Positions 55,480-64,000 of a stretch of 64,000 nucleotides of DNA are shown here, in pieces. Positions within the stretch are counted from its first letter, which is position 1, and every line of letters starts with the position of its first letter. A program made the position numbers and the translations under genes. The stretch comes from Raphanus sativus (lineage: Eukaryota; Streptophyta; Magnoliopsida; Brassicales; Brassicaceae), in the NCBI RefSeq assembly GCF_000801105.2, contig NC_079514.1:45946515-46010514 (forward strand). The letters are read 5' to 3'. The notes below the pieces were generated by a model. It was not told the DNA's origin and searched no databases. It saw nothing but the letters and a program-made list of their open reading frames with translations.

Positions 55480-57120
55480 ATGGAAGGTGGTGGATACAAC
55501 AATATCAAGGTTGCGGTTTGCTTCAAGGGAAGCAACTACTTGGTGTGGTCTCGGATGGTGAGAACCACAGTTGGATGCAAGGGTCTCTGGAAGCATATCA
55601 TACCAGGAGATCCTCCAAAGCTTCTTACTCAAGGAGAAGAGGGAGAAGAAACCTCAAGTGATGCGCTTGAGAAGTGGGAACAAGAAGACATGTTGGTGAT
55701 GTCGGTTCTCCATGCATCACTTGAGCCAGCTATACTGGAAGCATATAGCTACTGTGAAACAGCCAAGGAGCTGTGGGATACCCTGAAGAAGGTGTATGGC
55801 AACACATCAAACCTAAGCCGAGTGTTTGAGATTAAGCAAGCAATCAATCTGCTTGTACAAGAGGATATGGAGTTCACTAAGCACTTGGGAAGGTTCAGAT
55901 CACTCTGGTCCGAGCTGGAAATGTTGAGACCAAGTACTCTAGATGCTGATGAGCTCAACAAGAGAAGAGAGCAAGACAAGGTCTTTGGTTTGCTCCTCAC
56001 TTTGAATCCAGCATACAATGGTTTGATACTGAAGTTGCTAAGAGAAGATAACCTGCCAGACCTTGAGGAAGTGTGTTCCCGGATTCAAAAAGAGCAAGGG
56101 TCCATTGGACTATTTGGCAAGAAGGGAGAGATATCACTTGCTAACAAAGCAAGTCAAGATGAACCAGGAGAGGGTTACCAAGCTAACAAGGCAGTACAAG
56201 GGAAGTATGAGAAGTTCAATGGCAATTGTGATCACTGTAAGAAGCATGGGCATAAGAAGAGTAGCTGCTGGATACTTCATCCGCACTTGAAGCCAGCTAA
56301 GTTCATGATGGACAAAGAAGCAAGGGCTCATATGTCCGAGAGCTCAAGTGGAGGATCAAGTGGAGCTGGCACTAGCAAGGGTAAGGAAGTGGCTATGCAG
56401 GATACTGGTGGTGATGGCAAGTCCCTGGTAGCCTATTCTGGTGCTCCTACCATCCGCAGCAATCCTTGTGATGATTACATCAAGAAATCCGACCTTGATG
56501 CAATCATAAAACACTTCAAGGATCATGGTAACTTTGGTAATGACTTTGGTTATTCTTTTGGTGCTAGGATGGTAGATAATCCTGTGGAAATGAGTAGCAT
56601 TGATAGCATTGTTTCTAGTATTGCTAGCCTTGCTAGGACTGATCATTTTCATTCTTTCAAGCCTTCTAGCATCCTTGCTCTCATTGCTAAATCTTGTGCA
56701 TCAAAGCCATTGATAGTTGATTCTGGTGCATCTCATCACATGATAAGTGACAATAAGTTGATTAAGAACATTCTCCCTCATTCTGGTCATGTGATGATTG
56801 CTAATGGTGATAGGATTCCTATTAAAGGAATAGGAAGTCTCAAGCTGTTTGATAAAGAGTCTCAAGCTCTTTATATGCCTGATTTTGCTTCAAACCTTTT
56901 ATCTGTCAAGAGATGTGCTACTGATTTGCAATGTAATGTTATCTTTAGCCCTGATGATGTGAAGTTTCAGGATATTAAAAGCAGCAAGATGATTGGAAAA
57001 GGAGTGACCAAGGGTGACTTGTATTTGCTTGAAGATCTTGCTCCTGTTTCAAATTATAGTTGCTCGTTTACTACTATTTCTGCTTCTGGTTTAAGTAAAA
57101 AATGCATGTGGGCATGCTAG
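55480..57120 (+). pseudogene. Copia-3 gag-protease, first (probably artefactual) copy
   Basis: Opens MEGGGYNNIKVAVCFKG at ATG 55480 and matches 57740 onward almost base for base; one substitution was noted at about 56321. It ends prematurely because the last 110 bases before the gap carry several one-base differences in short runs, for example six A for five and GCATGTGGGC for GCATTGTGGC. Those are typical of poor sequence at a contig end. I regard it as the same locus as 57740-60142. Confidence 0.7.
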
Positions 57121-57193
57121 ACTAGGAACCTCATAATAAGGCTTTTAAACTGATGTTGCCAGGTGTTCTTTTGAGAATAATGATTGTGAAGCT

Positions 57194-57293
57194 NNNNNNN
57201 NNNNNNNNNNNNNNNNNNNNNNNNNNNNNNNNNNNNNNNNNNNNNNNNNNNNNNNNNNNNNNNNNNNNNNNNNNNNNNNNNNNNNNNNNNNNN
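57194..57293. other. Assembly gap of 100 N
   Basis: Exactly 100 N, the conventional size for a gap of unknown length. Confidence 0.99.
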
Positions 57294-57739
57294 CTCTCAA
57301 TCTCTCATAAACTCTCAGATTACTAAAAATAATATGGTATCAGAGCCAGGTTGAAGACAATCTGAGTTCGAGAAGACTCTTTGGTGATTCCTTGTGAAGA
57401 TCCAAAGAGAGGTTTGTGTTCTTGGTGTGTTCTTGCGGTTACTAGTTGAGCATTTTTTAGTTTCTTTGGTGATTCCTTAGTGAAGATCCAAGGAAAAGTT
57501 AGTGTTCTTAGTCATATTCACGGATAGATTCTAAGATCTTTGAGCTCTTTGGTGATTCCTTAGTGAAGATCCAAAGAGAAACTAGTGTTCTTGTGTTGTG
57601 TTCATGCGGGTAACTTGAAAGCTGTTCATTTCTCTCGGGTGTGGAGTTGTGAGTACAAGTCTGGGATTGTTGAGTATTGTTTCAGGTGATTACAAGCTCA
57701 GGAAGTGTTAGTTGAAGTCTAAAGGTGTCAGCTTTCAAG

Positions 57740-60142
57740 ATGGAAGGTGGTGGATACAACAATATCAAGGTTGCGGTTTGCTTCAAGGGAAGCAACTACT
57801 TGGTGTGGTCTCGGATGGTGAGAACCACAGTTGGATGCAAGGGTCTCTGGAAGCATATCATACCAGGAGATCCTCCAAAGCTTCTTACTCAAGGAGAAGA
57901 GGGAGAAGAAACCTCAAGTGATGCGCTTGAGAAGTGGGAACAAGAAGACATGTTGGTGATGTCGGTTCTCCATGCATCACTTGAGCCAGCTATACTGGAA
58001 GCATATAGCTACTGTGAAACAGCCAAGGAGCTGTGGGATACCCTGAAGAAGGTGTATGGCAACACATCAAACCTAAGCCGAGTGTTTGAGATTAAGCAAG
58101 CAATCAATCTGCTTGTACAAGAGGATATGGAGTTCACTAAGCACTTGGGAAGGTTCAGATCACTCTGGTCCGAGCTGGAAATGTTGAGACCAAGTACTCT
58201 AGATGCTGATGAGCTCAACAAGAGAAGAGAGCAAGACAAGGTCTTTGGTTTGCTCCTCACTTTGAATCCAGCATACAATGGTTTGATACTGAAGTTGCTA
58301 AGAGAAGATAACCTGCCAGACCTTGAGGAAGTGTGTTCCCGGATTCAAAAAGAGCAAGGGTCCATTGGACTATTTGGCAAGAAGGGAGAGATATCACTTG
58401 CTAACAAAGCAAGTCAAGATGAACCAGGAGAGGGTTACCAAGCTAACAAGGCAGTACAAGGGAAGTATGAGAAGTTCAATGGCAATTGTGATCACTGTAA
58501 GAAGCATGGGCATAAGAAGAGTAGCTGCTGGATACTTCATCCGCACTTGAAGCCAGCTAAGTTCATGATGGACAAAGAAGCGAGGGCTCATATGTCCGAG
58601 AGCTCAAGTGGAGGATCAAGTGGAGCTGGCACTAGCAAGGGTAAGGAAGTGGCTATGCAGGATACTGGTGGTGATGGCAAGTCCCTGGTAGCCTATTCTG
58701 GTGCTCCTACCATCCGCAGCAATCCTTGTGATGATTACATCAAGAAATCCGACCTTGATGCAATCATAAAACACTTCAAGGATCATGGTAACTTTGGTAA
58801 TGACTTTGGTTATTCTTTTGGTGCTAGGATGGTAGATAATCCTGTGGAAATGAGTAGCATTGATAGCATTGTTTCTAGTATTGCTAGCCTTGCTAGGACT
58901 GATCATTTTCATTCTTTCAAGCCTTCTAGCATCCTTGCTCTCATTGCTAAATCTTGTGCATCAAAGCCATTGATAGTTGATTCTGGTGCATCTCATCACA
59001 TGATAAGTGACAATAAGTTGATTAAGAACATTCTCCCTCATTCTGGTCATGTGATGATTGCTAATGGTGATAGGATTCCTATTAAAGGAATAGGAAGTCT
59101 CAAGCTGTTTGATAAAGAGTCTCAAGCTCTTTATATGCCTGATTTTGCTTCAAACCTTTTATCTGTCAAGAGATGTGCTACTGATTTGCAATGTAATGTT
59201 ATCTTTAGCCCTGATGATGTGAAGTTTCAGGATATTAAAAGCAGCAAGATGATTGGAAAAGGAGTGACCAAGGGTGACTTGTATTTGCTTGAAGATCTTG
59301 CTCCTGTTTCAAATTATAGTTGCTCGTTTACTACTATTTCTGCTTCTGGTTTAAGTAAAAATGCATTGTGGCATGCTAGACTAGGACACCCTCATAATAA
59401 GGCTTTTAAACTGATGTTGCCAGGTGTTTCTTTTGAGAATAATGATTGTGAAGCTTGTATTTTGGGCAAGCATTGTAAAACTGTTTTTCCAAACTCTTCT
59501 ACTGTTTATGAGAAATGTTTTGATCTTGTTCATTCTGATGTTTGGACTGCTCCTTGCTTGTCTAGAGATTCTCATAAGTATTATGTCTCTTTTATTGATG
59601 AAAAATCCAAATACACCTGGCTAACACTCATTCCAACCAAAGATAGGGTGCTTGATGCATTTAAAAATTTTCAAGCTTATGTAACTAACCAATATCATGC
59701 CAAGATTAAGATTTTCAGGTCTGATAATGGAGGAGAGTACACTAGCAATGCATTCAAACAACACCTATCTACTCATGGAATCTTGCATCAAACGAGTTGT
59801 CCCTATACACCACAACAGAATGGTGTAGCTGAAAGGAAGAATAGACATCTCATGGAGGTGGCAAGGACACTGATGCTTCAGTCTAAAGTGCCTAAGAGGT
59901 TTTGGAGTGATGCTGTGACTACAGCATGCTATCTGATCAACCGAACTCCTACACTGGTCCTAAAAGGGCAGGCTCCTTTTGAGGTATTAAACCAATACAA
60001 ACCTACCTTGGAGCATATGAGAGTGTTTGGATGTTTGTGCTATGTGATGGTGCCTAGTGAAATGAGGAACAAGCTAGAAGCTAGAAGTATGAAGGCAATG
60101 TTTGTGGGTATTCACCTCACAAAAGGGTTACAAGTGCTATGA
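57740..60142 (+). CDS. Copia-3 Gag, protease and integrase
   Basis: The start is ATG 57740, the first in frame after the leader. Gag begins with NIKVAVCFKGSNYLVWSRMV. The zinc knuckle CDHCKKHGHKKSSC is at about residue 252. The protease site VDSGASHHM follows at about 414. GAG-pre-integrase: WHARLGHP. Integrase: HSDVW, FRSDNGGEYTS and QQNGVAERKNRHLMEVAR, all catalytic acids present. The frame is lost at about 60105-60125, after integrase, and continues at +1 in the next ORF. The leader between the primer-binding site and ATG has three imperfect repeats of TTTGGTGATTCCTTAGTGAA. Confidence 0.9.
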   Translation: MEGGGYNNIKVAVCFKGSNYLVWSRMVRTTVGCKGLWKHIIPGDPPKLLTQGEEGEETSSDALEKWEQEDMLVMSVLHASLEPAILEAYSYCETAKELWDTLKKVYGNTSNLSRVFEIKQAINLLVQEDMEFTKHLGRFRSLWSELEMLRPSTLDADELNKRREQDKVFGLLLTLNPAYNGLILKLLREDNLPDLEEVCSRIQKEQGSIGLFGKKGEISLANKASQDEPGEGYQANKAVQGKYEKFNGNCDHCKKHGHKKSSCWILHPHLKPAKFMMDKEARAHMSESSSGGSSGAGTSKGKEVAMQDTGGDGKSLVAYSGAPTIRSNPCDDYIKKSDLDAIIKHFKDHGNFGNDFGYSFGARMVDNPVEMSSIDSIVSSIASLARTDHFHSFKPSSILALIAKSCASKPLIVDSGASHHMISDNKLIKNILPHSGHVMIANGDRIPIKGIGSLKLFDKESQALYMPDFASNLLSVKRCATDLQCNVIFSPDDVKFQDIKSSKMIGKGVTKGDLYLLEDLAPVSNYSCSFTTISASGLSKNALWHARLGHPHNKAFKLMLPGVSFENNDCEACILGKHCKTVFPNSSTVYEKCFDLVHSDVWTAPCLSRDSHKYYVSFIDEKSKYTWLTLIPTKDRVLDAFKNFQAYVTNQYHAKIKIFRSDNGGEYTSNAFKQHLSTHGILHQTSCPYTPQQNGVAERKNRHLMEVARTLMLQSKVPKRFWSDAVTTACYLINRTPTLVLKGQAPFEVLNQYKPTLEHMRVFGCLCYVMVPSEMRNKLEARSMKAMFVGIHLTKGLQVL

Positions 60143-62315
60143 TCCTGACACAAGAAGAGTGTTAGTATCAAGAGAAGTGAAGTTTATAGAAGAAAGGGGT
60201 TACTATGAGGAGCAGAATCAGGAAGATTTGAAGGATCTTACCTCAGATAGAGCTTCTACATTGAGAACCATCTTAGAGGGTCTTGGAATCCACATGTCCC
60301 AAGATCAGCCTCGAGAATCAACAACAAGAACACCACCACGAGATCAAGCAGTGGGTCAAACAACTTCCAACCTTGATCATGTGGGGGGAGAGAGTTCAAG
60401 TGGCTCAAGTGGAGATGAGAGCTCGGGTGGTTCTCATGACCAAGGTGTGGAAGCTAGTAATGGAACTGAAGAGAGTCAGCCAGTAACTAGGGAAGAGAGT
60501 GGTGAAGCATCTGGTGAGAGTGTACAAGACAGTGTACAAGAACAAGAGCAACAGCAACAAGAACAAGCCGAGCCAATATCACAAGATGCCTCACCACCAG
60601 CTTTGAGAAGGAGTACAAGGGTCAAGAGGGATGCTTCTAACTGGGTAAACACTAGAGTGTACTACAATGCCCAGGCTGTGGAGCATCCTTCTCAGGCTGT
60701 GTGCTCCTTTGCTCAATATCCAGAAGAACATTGTGCCTTTCAAGTAAGCTTGGATGAGAGTTATGTTCCAAGAAACTATGAAGAAGCAATGCTTATACAA
60801 GAATGGAGAGACTCAGTCAATGCTGAAGCAGATGCCATGATCAAGAATGACACATGGTATGAGAGTGCTTTACCAAAAAGCAAGAGGGCTGTGTCTAGTA
60901 GATGGATCTTTACTATCAAGTATCTTCCAAATGGGAAGATAGATAGGCGCAAGACAAGACTGGTGGCAAGAGGGTTCACTCAAACATATGGAGAAGACTA
61001 CATTGATACATTTGCACCAGTAGCCAAGCTTCACACCATCCGAGTAGTCTTATCATTGACAGTGAACCTTGAGTGGGATCTTTGGCAAATGGATGTCAAG
61101 AATGCTTTTCTACAAGGAGAACTAGAGGATGAAGTATATATGTTGCCACCACCTGGTCTTGAGCATCTAGTGAAGAAGGGAAATGTCTTGAGACTAAAGA
61201 AAGCAATCTATGGCCTCAAGCAATCTCCTAGAGCTTGGTACCACAAATTAAGCACAACCTTAAATGGTAGAGGTTTCAGGAAGTCAGAACTTGATCATAC
61301 TCTCTTCACATTGGTTACACCCTCAGGTATCATTGTAATCCTTGTGTATGTAGATGATATTATCATTACTGGTTCTGACAAAACAAGTATCAAGGCAACT
61401 AAGGAGTTTCTTAAATCTGTGTTTGACATTAAAGACTTAGGAGAGATGAAGTACTTCCTTGGTATTGAGTTGTGTAGAGCCAAGGAAGGATTATTTATCT
61501 CTCAAAGGAAATATACACTTGATCTTTTGAAAGATGCAGGTGCATATGGAGGCAAGGTGGCTAAGATGCCTATGGAGGATGGGTACAAGGTCCCACGTGA
61601 GGGGGAGATTGAAGATAGCAAGCTCTTCCATGATCCAAAGCTTTATAGAAAGCTTGTTGGTAAGTTAATCTACTTGACAATCACTCGGCCTGATATATGT
61701 TTTGCTGTGAATCAGGTAAGCCAGCATATGCAAGCTCCAAAGGAGCATCACTGGCGCATGGTGGAAAGACTATTGATGTATCTGAATGGTACACAAGGTC
61801 TTGGAGTTTGGATGGGTTGCAACAAGAGTACAGAGGTGGTGGGCTATTGTGATGCAGATTGGGCAGGAGATAGAGCTGATAGAAGATCAACCACTGGCTA
61901 TTGTACTTTCATTGGTGGGAACTTAGTTACTTGGAAGAGTAAGAAGCAAAAGGTGGTCTCATGTTCTAGTGCTGAAGCTGAGTACAGAGCCATGCTGAAG
62001 CTAACCAATGAACTTGTATGGATCAAGGGGATTCTGAAGCATCTAGAGATTGATCAAGCTACACCAATGACCATGCATTGTGATAACCAAGCAGCTATTC
62101 ACATTGCATCCAACTCAGTGTTCCATGAGAGGACCAAGCACATTGAGGTTGATTGCCACAAGGTCAGGCAGATGATTGTACTTGGAGTGATCTTACCATG
62201 CTACACAAGAAGTGAAGATCAGTTAGCTGATGTGTTTACCAAGGCTGCGAGGCAGAAGACAATGGAGTCCATCCATATCAGGTTGGGCCTCATTGATTTA
62301 AGCAAGAGGAGCTGA
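60102..62315 (+). CDS. Copia-3 RT and RNase H
   Basis: Coding resumes with GYKCYDPDTRRVLVSREV at about 60125; the exact 5' limit is nominal because it is joined to the previous frame by a +1 shift. A low-complexity linker rich in Ser, Gly, Glu and Gln follows (about residues 60-165). RT: SSRWIFTIKYLPNGK, WQMDVKNAFLQGEL and the catalytic VYVDDIIITG. RNase H: YCDADWAGDRADRRSTTGY, SSAEAEYRAM, HCDNQAAIHIA and DQLADVFTKA. It stops at TGA 62315, about 140 bases before the 3' LTR. Apart from the shift it looks intact. Confidence 0.9.
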   Translation: MWVFTSQKGYKCYDPDTRRVLVSREVKFIEERGYYEEQNQEDLKDLTSDRASTLRTILEGLGIHMSQDQPRESTTRTPPRDQAVGQTTSNLDHVGGESSSGSSGDESSGGSHDQGVEASNGTEESQPVTREESGEASGESVQDSVQEQEQQQQEQAEPISQDASPPALRRSTRVKRDASNWVNTRVYYNAQAVEHPSQAVCSFAQYPEEHCAFQVSLDESYVPRNYEEAMLIQEWRDSVNAEADAMIKNDTWYESALPKSKRAVSSRWIFTIKYLPNGKIDRRKTRLVARGFTQTYGEDYIDTFAPVAKLHTIRVVLSLTVNLEWDLWQMDVKNAFLQGELEDEVYMLPPPGLEHLVKKGNVLRLKKAIYGLKQSPRAWYHKLSTTLNGRGFRKSELDHTLFTLVTPSGIIVILVYVDDIIITGSDKTSIKATKEFLKSVFDIKDLGEMKYFLGIELCRAKEGLFISQRKYTLDLLKDAGAYGGKVAKMPMEDGYKVPREGEIEDSKLFHDPKLYRKLVGKLIYLTITRPDICFAVNQVSQHMQAPKEHHWRMVERLLMYLNGTQGLGVWMGCNKSTEVVGYCDADWAGDRADRRSTTGYCTFIGGNLVTWKSKKQKVVSCSSAEAEYRAMLKLTNELVWIKGILKHLEIDQATPMTMHCDNQAAIHIASNSVFHERTKHIEVDCHKVRQMIVLGVILPCYTRSEDQLADVFTKAARQKTMESIHIRLGLIDLSKRS

Positions 62316-62457
62316 TCCCCTTAGCTATGAGGTCTTCACTCTTTTTCCCTCATCAAGGTTTTGTCCCAATGGGTTTTCCTTGGTGAGGTTTTTAATGAGG
62401 AAGATCTCATGGCTTTCCAAGCTTGACTTGTTCCATATGGTCAAGCTTGAGGGGGAG

Positions 62458-63057
62458 TGTTGAGATGAGAGGCTTAAGATGAGACTAAGGAGGAGATGAG
62501 GGTTCTACACTATTTGGGAGTTTGGGTAAATAGTGAATAGAGAATAGTGAATGCACACTATTCACTATTACAATAGTTACCACAGTGACAATGGTAACTA
62601 AGTGAAGAGAAGTAAAGTGATGCAAAGACTCCAAGTGGTGTAGAAGGTTAGGCTGCGCAACCATGGTTTGAATTACAAACCATGTAACCGTTGAGGGAAG
62701 AAGGAAGAGGCGCGCATACAGGCTGTCATGGTCTGGAAAGTAAAAGGCATCTAGTCAAGATGCCAAAGCATGTGGTGCACCTGATTGGCTTAGCTTAATG
62801 TGGCGCTCCTCCCTTATCCTTGACTTCACATGCTTAGTATAGTAACCTGTCTAGGTTCATTGTCGAAACCCTTGTCTTAGTTTCTCTATATATTTGTAAT
62901 CCTTTCATTAATAAATGGCTAAGCAAGTTTTGAGTCTCTTTCTCTCTTAAGTCTCAAGTTACTATTAAATCTAGAAATCTCTTTACCAATCTTTGATTCT
63001 CTTAGTCTCTAAATCTCTCTCAATCTCTCATAAACTCTCAGATTACTAAAAATAATA
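62458..63057 (+). repeat. Copia-3 3' LTR
   Basis: Direct repeat of 54475-55074 with one substitution seen; followed by the duplicated GAGTC. Confidence 0.95.
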
Positions 63058-63062
63058 GAGTC

Positions 63063-63530
63063 CACGGCATTTGAAGCTTTGGTTGCTGTTCCAGTTACGT
63101 TTATTGCTTGTCGTCGAGCCCATTTTTTTCCAGTACGGACTTGTTTCTGTCTTTTAGGCTATGAAGTGGGGGTGTTTGAGCAGGGTGTAAATGTGTGGAA
63201 AACGATGGTATGCTTTAGGTTAAAATGATCTTTGAAAGATACTTTTCATTGAGCTATTACATTGGTTTCTATACATTGTATGAACAATTTAGAAGAGCTC
63301 CTATAAGCGACATATAACCTAGCTATAAAGTGTATTAACCAGTGATGACAGACTGTAAAAGCGTGAAGGCGTTTCGTAGAATAAGACCAGAAACGGCTCT
63401 TGTAGGTACTGAAGGTGAGAAAATTCTTGTCTTGACTTTATCTCTTGTCTTGACTGCATTTGAACAAGTGGGCTTGGTTACCGGGTCTTTGGCTTTGGGC
63501 TGATAAGAGATTGTTGTTGGGTTACTTACA
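63063..63530 (-). repeat. Spacer and probable 3' LTR of a right-edge copia element
   Basis: On the minus strand TTTGAGGGCAGC (a polypurine-like tract) precedes TGTAAGTAACCC at 63530, a likely LTR start. The end lies somewhere near 63200 (CCACA-type end) but cannot be fixed because the other LTR is outside the window. 63063-63200 continues the spacer that Copia-3 split. Confidence 0.45.
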
Positions 63531-63977
63531 GCTGCCCTCAAACTCGGGGTGGGTGGCTCCGTGGCACCAAATTTGCCTCGAAGTTCAGCGAACGGTCGTC
63601 GTGCTAGAGGTTTGGTGAAAATGTCGGCGAACTGATCCTTGGCCGGAATGTGTTGAGTCTCTATCAGACCCAGAGCTACTTGTTCTCTAATGTAGTGGAA
63701 GTCAGTGTCAAAGTGATTGGAGCGATTGTGAAGAGTTGGATTAGCACTGTGGTAGACCGCCGAAAGATTATCGCAGTGAAGAACAGTTAGACTGTATTGA
63801 TAGATTGGAGATAGCAGAGCAAAGCTGATAGCCAAGTGAATATTTTTCAACAGTAGGCTGTCGCTTCGCTGACCAGGATATCAAATTGTCACCGAGAAAG
63901 GTGCAGAGCCCTGTTGTTGATCTTCGAGTGTCTTTGCACCCTGCCCAATCGCTATCACAGTAAGTACAGAGAACCAT
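63335..63977 (-). pseudogene. Copia RNase H C-terminus, right-edge element
   Basis: Minus-strand frames carry YCDSDWAGCKDTRRSTTGLC and TFLGDNLISWSAKRQPTVEK (63768-63977), then after a frame change LHCDNLSAVYHSANPTLHNR and HFDTDFHYIREQVALG, followed by IPAKDQFADIFTKPL (63335-63850). It lacks the SSAEAEYRA block, so it has a frameshift there at about 63850. The final 60 residues of the open frame run into the presumed LTR. The rest of the element lies beyond the right edge. Confidence 0.85.
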
Positions 63978-64000
63978 CCCCGTATTCTTGTTGATGTGTA

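Larger units (their letters stand above)
54475..63057 (+). mobile_element. Copia-3, very young Ty1/copia element containing an assembly gap
   Basis: The 600-base LTRs (54475-55074 and 62458-63057) differ at one base that I can see (CATGTGACC versus CATGTAACC). Perfect duplication GAGTC: 54470-54474 and 63058-63062. The primer-binding site TGGTATCAGAGCC follows at 55075, and GCTTGAGGGGGAG is the polypurine tract. The interior appears twice up to the integrase start: 55034-57193 matches 57294-59453 at a constant offset of 2260, with 100 N between. Removing the extra copy gives a normal element of about 6.3 kb. Its lineage differs from Copia-1 and -2. Confidence 0.93.

Noticed and set aside
55480..57120. 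First Copia-3 gag ORF as a separate gene or tandem element
   Set aside because: Constant offset, near-perfect identity and error-like differences only at the gap edge point to a duplicated contig overlap.

Overview
The window looks like nuclear DNA from a plant of the Brassicaceae, probably Brassica or a close relative. The host genes have GT-AG introns and proteins very close to Arabidopsis ones. The rest is AT-rich plant repeat DNA: Ty1/copia and Ty3/gypsy LTR elements primed by initiator tRNA-Met, Cassandra, Helitrons, LINEs, a SINE and MITEs. No sequence search was run; all family names are recognition from memory.

Only three host genes look intact. They are a small LysM protein (minus strand, 16324-16671), a stress-associated A20/AN1 zinc-finger protein matching SAP6 (21670-22173, with a 5'UTR intron) and a beta-galactosidase matching BGAL2. 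BGAL2 has 18 exons over 43620-49416, which I joined by hand into one uninterrupted 727-residue frame. As I recall, the Arabidopsis counterparts lie close together in the same order on chromosome 3 (At3g52790, At3g52800, At3g52840). This would then be a conserved block blown apart by transposons, with the purple acid phosphatase genes I remember between SAP6 and BGAL2 not seen here.

Region by region. 0.4-1.6 kb: a 1.2-kb LTR element with a small ORF (R1). 2.9-16.2 kb: a decayed gypsy element on the minus strand, split by two young copia elements (5622-10346 and 10912-15593), each with a perfect 5-bp target duplication and LTRs differing at one base. 16.3-16.7 kb: LysM gene. 18.0-20.4 kb: a SINE, a Cassandra TRIM whose LTRs contain a 5S rRNA-like stretch, and a relative of R1 (R2). 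21.3-22.4 kb: SAP6. 22.4-23.4 kb: a poly-A retroposon with a 16-bp target duplication. 23.9-38 kb: Helitron country, including a probable 4.8-kb Helitron with an RPA-like remnant, several hairpin/CTAG ends, two truncated LINEs, an RPA-like exon and an F-box-like pseudogene. 39.6-40.2 kb: a second Cassandra. 41-43 kb: a hAT-type and a Stowaway-type MITE. 43.6-49.4 kb: BGAL2. 49.8-53.7 kb: a non-autonomous LTR element that keeps gag and protease but has an unrecognised acidic ORF in place of integrase/RT. 54.5-63.1 kb: a very young copia element interrupted by a 100-N gap, whose two flanks repeat the same 2.16 kb and are probably an assembly error. 63.2 kb to the end: the 3' end of another copia element on the minus strand.

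The genes do not form a pathway. The transposons are related mainly by nesting, so insertion order can be read in several places. The most unusual items are the 49.8-53.7 kb element, the R1/R2 family and the RPA-bearing Helitron.
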